In this document: positions 21,244 through 24,796 of the stretch, in pieces
Numbering within the stretch: position 1 is the first letter of the stretch
How the letters are laid out: the number at the start of each line of letters is the position of its first letter
NCBI GenBank assembly: GCA_964523975.1
Contig: CAZGBM010000025.1
Coordinates: forward strand, 1-24,796
Direction of reading: 5' to 3'
Length of the DNA stretch: 24,796 bases
Source of the DNA: JAFGHJ01 sp964523975
GTDB lineage: Bacteria; Hydrothermota; UBA3072
Notes under the pieces: generated by a model
Told to the model about the DNA's origin: nothing
Database searches by the model: none
What the model saw: only the letters and a program-made list of their open reading frames with translations
Made by a program: the position numbers and the translations under genes

Positions 21244-21900
21244 ATGTTTAAATGGCTTTCGCAGGTTTTGAAAGGGCCGTCTTTGATTGAAGAAGCGGAA
21301 AGAATGGTAGAGGATATGCTGGGGATCGCTTACAATATGTTCCGGTATTCGATGAAAATCGTCATCGAAAAGGCAAGGGAAAAAGAAGATATATATGCGA
21401 TCGATAAAAAATTAAACGAACTGGAGATAAGCGTCAGAAAAAAAATACTGGAACATCTTTCAATCAACCCAAGTCAGGACATCACTCCTTCCCTGGTTCT
21501 TGTAACATTGGTTGTTGATATAGAAAGAATAGGAGATTATTCTAAAAATCTAATCGAAGTTTCGCATAAGTATCCAAAACCTCTGAAGGGCAAATACATA
21601 GAAAAAATAAAAGAACTTGAAGGGAAAGTCCAAATTTACTTCGAAAAAACCATAAAGGCTTACAAGGAACAGGACGAGAAAGAAGGCAAAGAGATAACGA
21701 AAAAACTTTCCGAGCTCGTTACGGAATCACAGAAACTTTTGGAAACCTTAATAGAAGATGCAAGTTTAACAAGTAAAGAAGGCATCATATACTCGCTCCT
21801 GGCGAGACATCTTAAAAGAGTATCCGCCCATGTCAGGAATGTCTGCTCCGGCGTAGTCAATCCTTTTTATTGTTTAGGTTACAAACCTGCCGAAAGGTAA
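21244..21900 (+). CDS. phoU: PhoU-domain phosphate regulatory protein
   Basis: This 218-residue helical protein has two PhoU three-helix repeats. The first carries the intact metal-binding motif in VVDIERIGDYSKNLIEV. The second is degenerate (LARHLKRVSAHVRNVCSG), having lost the usual acidic residues. It starts 1 bp after the symporter stop, with GGGAGG inside the end of that gene. In related organisms PhoU domains restrain Na/Pi symporters or the PstSCAB/PhoR system. Neither of the latter is seen here, so control of the adjacent symporter is the likely role. Confidence 0.92.
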   Translation: MFKWLSQVLKGPSLIEEAERMVEDMLGIAYNMFRYSMKIVIEKAREKEDIYAIDKKLNELEISVRKKILEHLSINPSQDITPSLVLVTLVVDIERIGDYSKNLIEVSHKYPKPLKGKYIEKIKELEGKVQIYFEKTIKAYKEQDEKEGKEITKKLSELVTESQKLLETLIEDASLTSKEGIIYSLLARHLKRVSAHVRNVCSGVVNPFYCLGYKPAER

Positions 21901-21909
21901 TTTTTAAAA

Positions 21910-22608
21910 ATGATGCTTTTATATTCCATACTTGCTATATATCTTTCTTATCCCCCGGGCGAACATCTTAGTTACGGAGCGTATTTTGGTCCTTTAAGAG
22001 CAGGGCATTCTTTTATGGAAGTAAGAGAAGCTGATTTCGAAGGTAAACCTGCTTACGTAGTCGAATGTGTCCAGAAAACCGAAAAAGCGTTTTCCGTAAT
22101 CTACCGAATAGACGATTATTACAAGTCCGTGGTAGATACAACCAAATTTGCCACGCTCTCTTTCACCAAAAATATTGCCGAGGGTAAATACACAAAAAAT
22201 GTCGCTCTCAGATTTACCGAAGACTCGGTTTTTTATACCGATGGCAAAAGAGTCGAAAAAATACCGGAAGCAAGAGATATCTTCGCAGCTCTCTACTGGA
22301 TACGGAATTTAAACTTCTCTCCGGGAGACACACTGAAAGTGCCCTTTCATTCTTCGGGCAAGAATCAAGAAATGATAGTTCCGGTTTCGGGATTGGAGTG
22401 GGTTACGGTTCCTATGGGGAAATTCAGAACCCTTCTGCTCAGTCCTCAGGTAAAAGAAGATAAAATTTTCGGTTCTGAAGAACCTATAAAAATCTGGGTT
22501 TCCGTGGACCCCCAGCATATACCCGTAAAGATAGAGAGCAAGCTTAAAGTCGGTAAAATAAGTTTTCAGCTGGAAGAGATAAGCATTATAGAAGAAGGTA
22601 ATAAATGA
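21910..22608 (+). CDS. DUF3108-family secreted protein
   Basis: This 232-residue protein has a short hydrophobic N-terminus (about 1-14), probably a signal peptide. The DUF3108-like pattern follows: GEHLSYGAYFGPLRAGHSFMEV near the start, DDYYKSVVDT, and a C-terminal segment IKIWVSVDPQHIPVKIESKLKVG. The family is periplasmic in diderms and its function is unknown. AAAGGT just upstream is within the phoU end. Its stop overlaps the start of the guanylyltransferase in an ATGA junction, which links it to envelope sugar metabolism by position only. Confidence 0.83.
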   Translation: MMLLYSILAIYLSYPPGEHLSYGAYFGPLRAGHSFMEVREADFEGKPAYVVECVQKTEKAFSVIYRIDDYYKSVVDTTKFATLSFTKNIAEGKYTKNVALRFTEDSVFYTDGKRVEKIPEARDIFAALYWIRNLNFSPGDTLKVPFHSSGKNQEMIVPVSGLEWVTVPMGKFRTLLLSPQVKEDKIFGSEEPIKIWVSVDPQHIPVKIESKLKVGKISFQLEEISIIEEGNK

Positions 22609-23633
22609 TTTACACGGTAATAATGGCGGGAGGCAGAGGAAGGAGGTTCTGGCCGGCTTCCACCGAGAAAAAACCAAAACAATTCCTTCCTATAGTCGGA
22701 GATAAATCTCTTATAGTCCAGACAAGGGAAAGGATAAAAGCTCTTACACCTCTGGAAAAAATCAAAGTGATTACCACTCCGGAATTAAAAAAGGAAATAG
22801 AAAAATTCGGCTTTCCAAAAGAGAATATTTTTGTTGAACCGAAAGGTATGAATACTCTTTATGCCATCGCTTTTTCTGCGGCGAAACTCATAAAAGAAGA
22901 TAAAGAGGCCCTGATGCTTACTTTACCTTCCGACCACTGGATATCCGACGACAACGAATTCATAAACACCATTAAAAAGGGAATAAAATGGGCGGAAAAA
23001 GAATATCTTGTAACTTACGGAATAGTGCCTGTAAGACCGGAAACCGGGTACGGATATATAGAGAAAGGACAGAAACTGGAAGACTCGGTGATGAAAGCAA
23101 AAAGATTTACTGAAAAGCCTAAAATTAAAACGGCTAACGATTATCTGAAAAGCAAAAATTTTCTTTGGAACAGCGGTATCTTCCTATGGAAAGCAACGAT
23201 AATACTAGACGAAATAAAAAAATACCGACCGGAAATTTCGGAATATTTAGATAAAATTACCGAGAATCCGACAGAAGAAAACGTAAAGCTTCTTTATAAA
23301 ATAGGCGTACCCATTTCTATCGACTACGGAGTGCTGGAAAGGAGCGAGAAGGTAGTACTGATAGAGTCTGAATTCAAATGGGATGACGTAGGGGCGTGGA
23401 CATCTCTCGAGAGGATAGAGAGTCCCAATGATAAAGGAAATGTCGAAAAAGGGAAAGTCATTGCGATAAACTGCAATAATAATATATTTTATTCAGATGA
23501 TGGTATAATTGTAGCGAAAGATCTGTCCAAAATGGTGGTAGTGCGGACAAGTAATGCAACATTAATTATACCCAAAGCAGATACGCAGGAATTAAAAGAA
23601 ATTGTTGAACAACTTCCAAAAAAATACAAATAA
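22605..23633 (+). CDS. manC: mannose-1-phosphate guanylyltransferase
   Basis: This 342-residue nucleotidyltransferase makes GDP-mannose from GTP and mannose 1-phosphate, the precursor for mannose- and fucose-containing polysaccharides. It carries the signature MAGGRGRRFWPAS (7-19) and PKQFLPI with the active lysine (24-30). Further motifs are EPKGMNTLYAIA (78-89), TLPSDHWI (106-113), RFTEKPK (167-173) and FLWNSGIFLWKA (186-197). It lacks the C-terminal cupin isomerase domain of bifunctional ManC/AlgA, so phosphomannose isomerase must be encoded elsewhere. The ATG overlaps the DUF3108 stop. Confidence 0.95.
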   Translation: MIYTVIMAGGRGRRFWPASTEKKPKQFLPIVGDKSLIVQTRERIKALTPLEKIKVITTPELKKEIEKFGFPKENIFVEPKGMNTLYAIAFSAAKLIKEDKEALMLTLPSDHWISDDNEFINTIKKGIKWAEKEYLVTYGIVPVRPETGYGYIEKGQKLEDSVMKAKRFTEKPKIKTANDYLKSKNFLWNSGIFLWKATIILDEIKKYRPEISEYLDKITENPTEENVKLLYKIGVPISIDYGVLERSEKVVLIESEFKWDDVGAWTSLERIESPNDKGNVEKGKVIAINCNNNIFYSDDGIIVAKDLSKMVVVRTSNATLIIPKADTQELKEIVEQLPKKYK

Positions 23634-23645
23634 ATGGAGGTGAGT

Positions 23646-24122
23646 ATGAAATATTTCTTTGTGGCTCTAATCGTTATCTTACTATCAGTTGCTTGTGCAA
23701 AGAAAGAAACAGTGCAAGGAGAAGGCCCCGTAGGCGAAACGATGTTTGCAGAAGTCTCGCCGGAAGAAGTCGATACATCTTCAATCCTCTTCGAAGAAAT
23801 CCCGATTACTCCCCCTTCCGGATCATTTATCGAAGAACTGGAAGAGGAAAAGCCCGTTGTTGTCAGTGCTACGCCGTCGGCAACAAGACGGGGTTACAGG
23901 GTTCAAATCGGAGCTTACGATAACCAGGCGGAGGCGAATGCTATGGCAAACAGGGCTCGTGGCATACTGACCAGAGGTGTATATGTTCAGTATGTGGCTC
24001 CGTATTACAAAGTTCGCGTAGGGGACTTTATCAACAAATATGAAGCAACCCAGTACAAAAATCAACTTAGAAACACCTCATACAGAGATGCCTGGGTGGT
24101 GGAATCGGAAATAATCCCTTAA
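23646..24122 (+). CDS. SPOR-domain lipoprotein
   Basis: This 158-residue protein starts with a lipoprotein signal (KYFFVALIVILLSVAC), with the lipidated cysteine at 17. An acidic Pro/Glu-rich linker covers about 20-75. A C-terminal SPOR domain (about 80-154, GYRVQIGAYDNQAEANAMAN through WVVESE) binds denuded septal peptidoglycan in known members. The start is ATG 23646, with GGAGG 5 nt upstream; an in-frame ATG at 23634 contains that site. The stop overlaps the start of rdgB in a TAATG junction. It probably acts at the division site, anchored in a membrane. Confidence 0.92.
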   Translation: MKYFFVALIVILLSVACAKKETVQGEGPVGETMFAEVSPEEVDTSSILFEEIPITPPSGSFIEELEEEKPVVVSATPSATRRGYRVQIGAYDNQAEANAMANRARGILTRGVYVQYVAPYYKVRVGDFINKYEATQYKNQLRNTSYRDAWVVESEIIP

Positions 24123-24721
24123 TGAGGTTGCTGGTTGCTTCGAAGAACCAGGGCAAGATTAGGGAAATAAAAAGAATCTCTAAAGATAGAATAGAGATAT
24201 TAAGCCCTATTGACATAACACTTGATGTCGATATATTGGAAGACGGAAAAACCCTGCGTGATAACAGTTTGAAAAAAGCTCTTACGTATTTCCGTAAGGC
24301 CAATATTTGTACTATAGGAGAGGATACAGGGTTGTTCGTGAAAGCTCTGGGAGGCAAACCAGGAGTATTTTCGGCAAGATACGGTGGAGGCGGGGACCAG
24401 AGTAACAGGTATAAGTTACTTGCGGAATTAAAAGGGAAAAAAAATAGAGAAGCGTATTTCGAGACGATATTCGCATTAGTGATAAACGAACGGTGGGTCG
24501 AGTTTTTCGAAGGAAAAATAAACGGGAAAATTACCGAAGAAGAGATTGGTGATAAGGGTTTTGGATATGACCCGGTTTTTTTACCTCTTGGTCATAAGAG
24601 AACCTTCGCCGAGATGAGCGATGCAGAAAAAAACAATATCAGCCATAGAAGGATAGCTCTGGAGAAAGTTTTAGATTTTATCGAAGCTGAACAAAAAAAA
24701 ATCGAAATTTTTTGTAAATAA
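24122..24721 (+). CDS. rdgB: XTP/dITP diphosphatase (RdgB/HAM1 family)
   Basis: This 199-residue housekeeping enzyme hydrolyses dITP, ITP and XTP, keeping deaminated purines out of nucleic acids. Conserved motifs are ASKNQGKIREIK (6-17), GEDTGLFVKALGGKPGVFSA (66-85) with catalytic Asp68, GFGYDPVFLP (146-155) and TFAEMSDAEKNNISHR (161-176). It shares one base with the SPOR gene stop. It closes a run of tight genes, and tRNA-Pro begins 3 bp after its stop. Confidence 0.97.
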   Translation: MRLLVASKNQGKIREIKRISKDRIEILSPIDITLDVDILEDGKTLRDNSLKKALTYFRKANICTIGEDTGLFVKALGGKPGVFSARYGGGGDQSNRYKLLAELKGKKNREAYFETIFALVINERWVEFFEGKINGKITEEEIGDKGFGYDPVFLPLGHKRTFAEMSDAEKNNISHRRIALEKVLDFIEAEQKKIEIFCK

Positions 24722-24724
24722 CAG

Positions 24725-24796
24725 CGGGGTGTAGCGCAGCTTGGTTTAGCGCACCTGCTTTGGGAGCAGGGGGTCGGTGGTTCAAATCCACTCACC
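24725..24796 (+). tRNA. tRNA-Pro (UGG), cut by the right window edge
   Basis: The acceptor 5' strand CGGGGTG starts at 24725. The anticodon stem CCTGC with GCAGG encloses the loop TTTGGGA, giving anticodon UGG. The T-arm GGTGGTTCAAATCCACT is complete. Only the first four bases (CACC) of the 3' acceptor strand are in the window. It lies 3 bp after rdgB and may be processed from the same transcript. Confidence 0.92.

Noticed and set aside
1..24796. CRISPR array, insertion sequence or prophage
   Set aside because: No regularly spaced direct repeats, transposase, integrase or phage structural genes are visible. The repeats present are degenerate and irregularly spaced.

Overview
The window comes from a diderm (outer-membrane-bearing) bacterium of moderately low GC content. 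The evidence for an outer membrane is several secreted predicted beta-barrel proteins, a LolA-like protein with a LolCDE/MacB-type ABC transporter, and an SPOR-domain lipoprotein. Many proteins are recognisable only at family level, and the intergenic text has a style I associate with genomes of uncultured phyla (inference). I cannot name the phylum from this sequence alone.

Layout. All protein genes from 1 to 10244 are on the minus strand, and every gene from 10552 to the end is on the plus strand. The divergence point is a 307-bp region with back-to-back sigma70-type promoters. Minus strand, reading right to left: (i) a solo PAS-PAS-HD-GYP c-di-GMP phosphodiesterase (10244-8775); (ii) an operon of an S9 prolyl-oligopeptidase-type peptidase, a barrel protein with a Lys/Glu-rich linker, and a secreted SagB-type nitroreductase (8439-4904); (iii) a tightly coupled five-gene envelope cluster of LolA-like protein, barrel protein, ABC ATPase and two FtsX/MacB-type permeases, the last running off the left edge (4710-1).

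Plus strand: two tRNAs (CAU, probably Ile2, and Val) with a strong terminator. Next comes a coiled-coil zinc-ribbon protein, RNase HI, a secreted protein and a TIM-barrel isomerase-like enzyme, then an MJ0042-type zinc-ribbon protein, fused SecDF, a stand-alone cyclic-nucleotide-binding domain and PdxJ. FolC, an NYN-domain RNase-like protein and tRNA-Asn follow. The last run is tight: Na/Pi symporter, PhoU, DUF3108, mannose-1-phosphate guanylyltransferase, SPOR lipoprotein, RdgB, and a tRNA-Pro cut by the right edge.

The most unusual features are the LolA-like/barrel/ABC cluster, which looks like one trans-envelope lipid or lipoprotein transport machine, and the dispersed, degenerate repeats that fill nearly every longer intergenic gap. 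One of these abuts the start codon of folC. No CRISPR array, insertion sequence, prophage or rRNA gene is visible.
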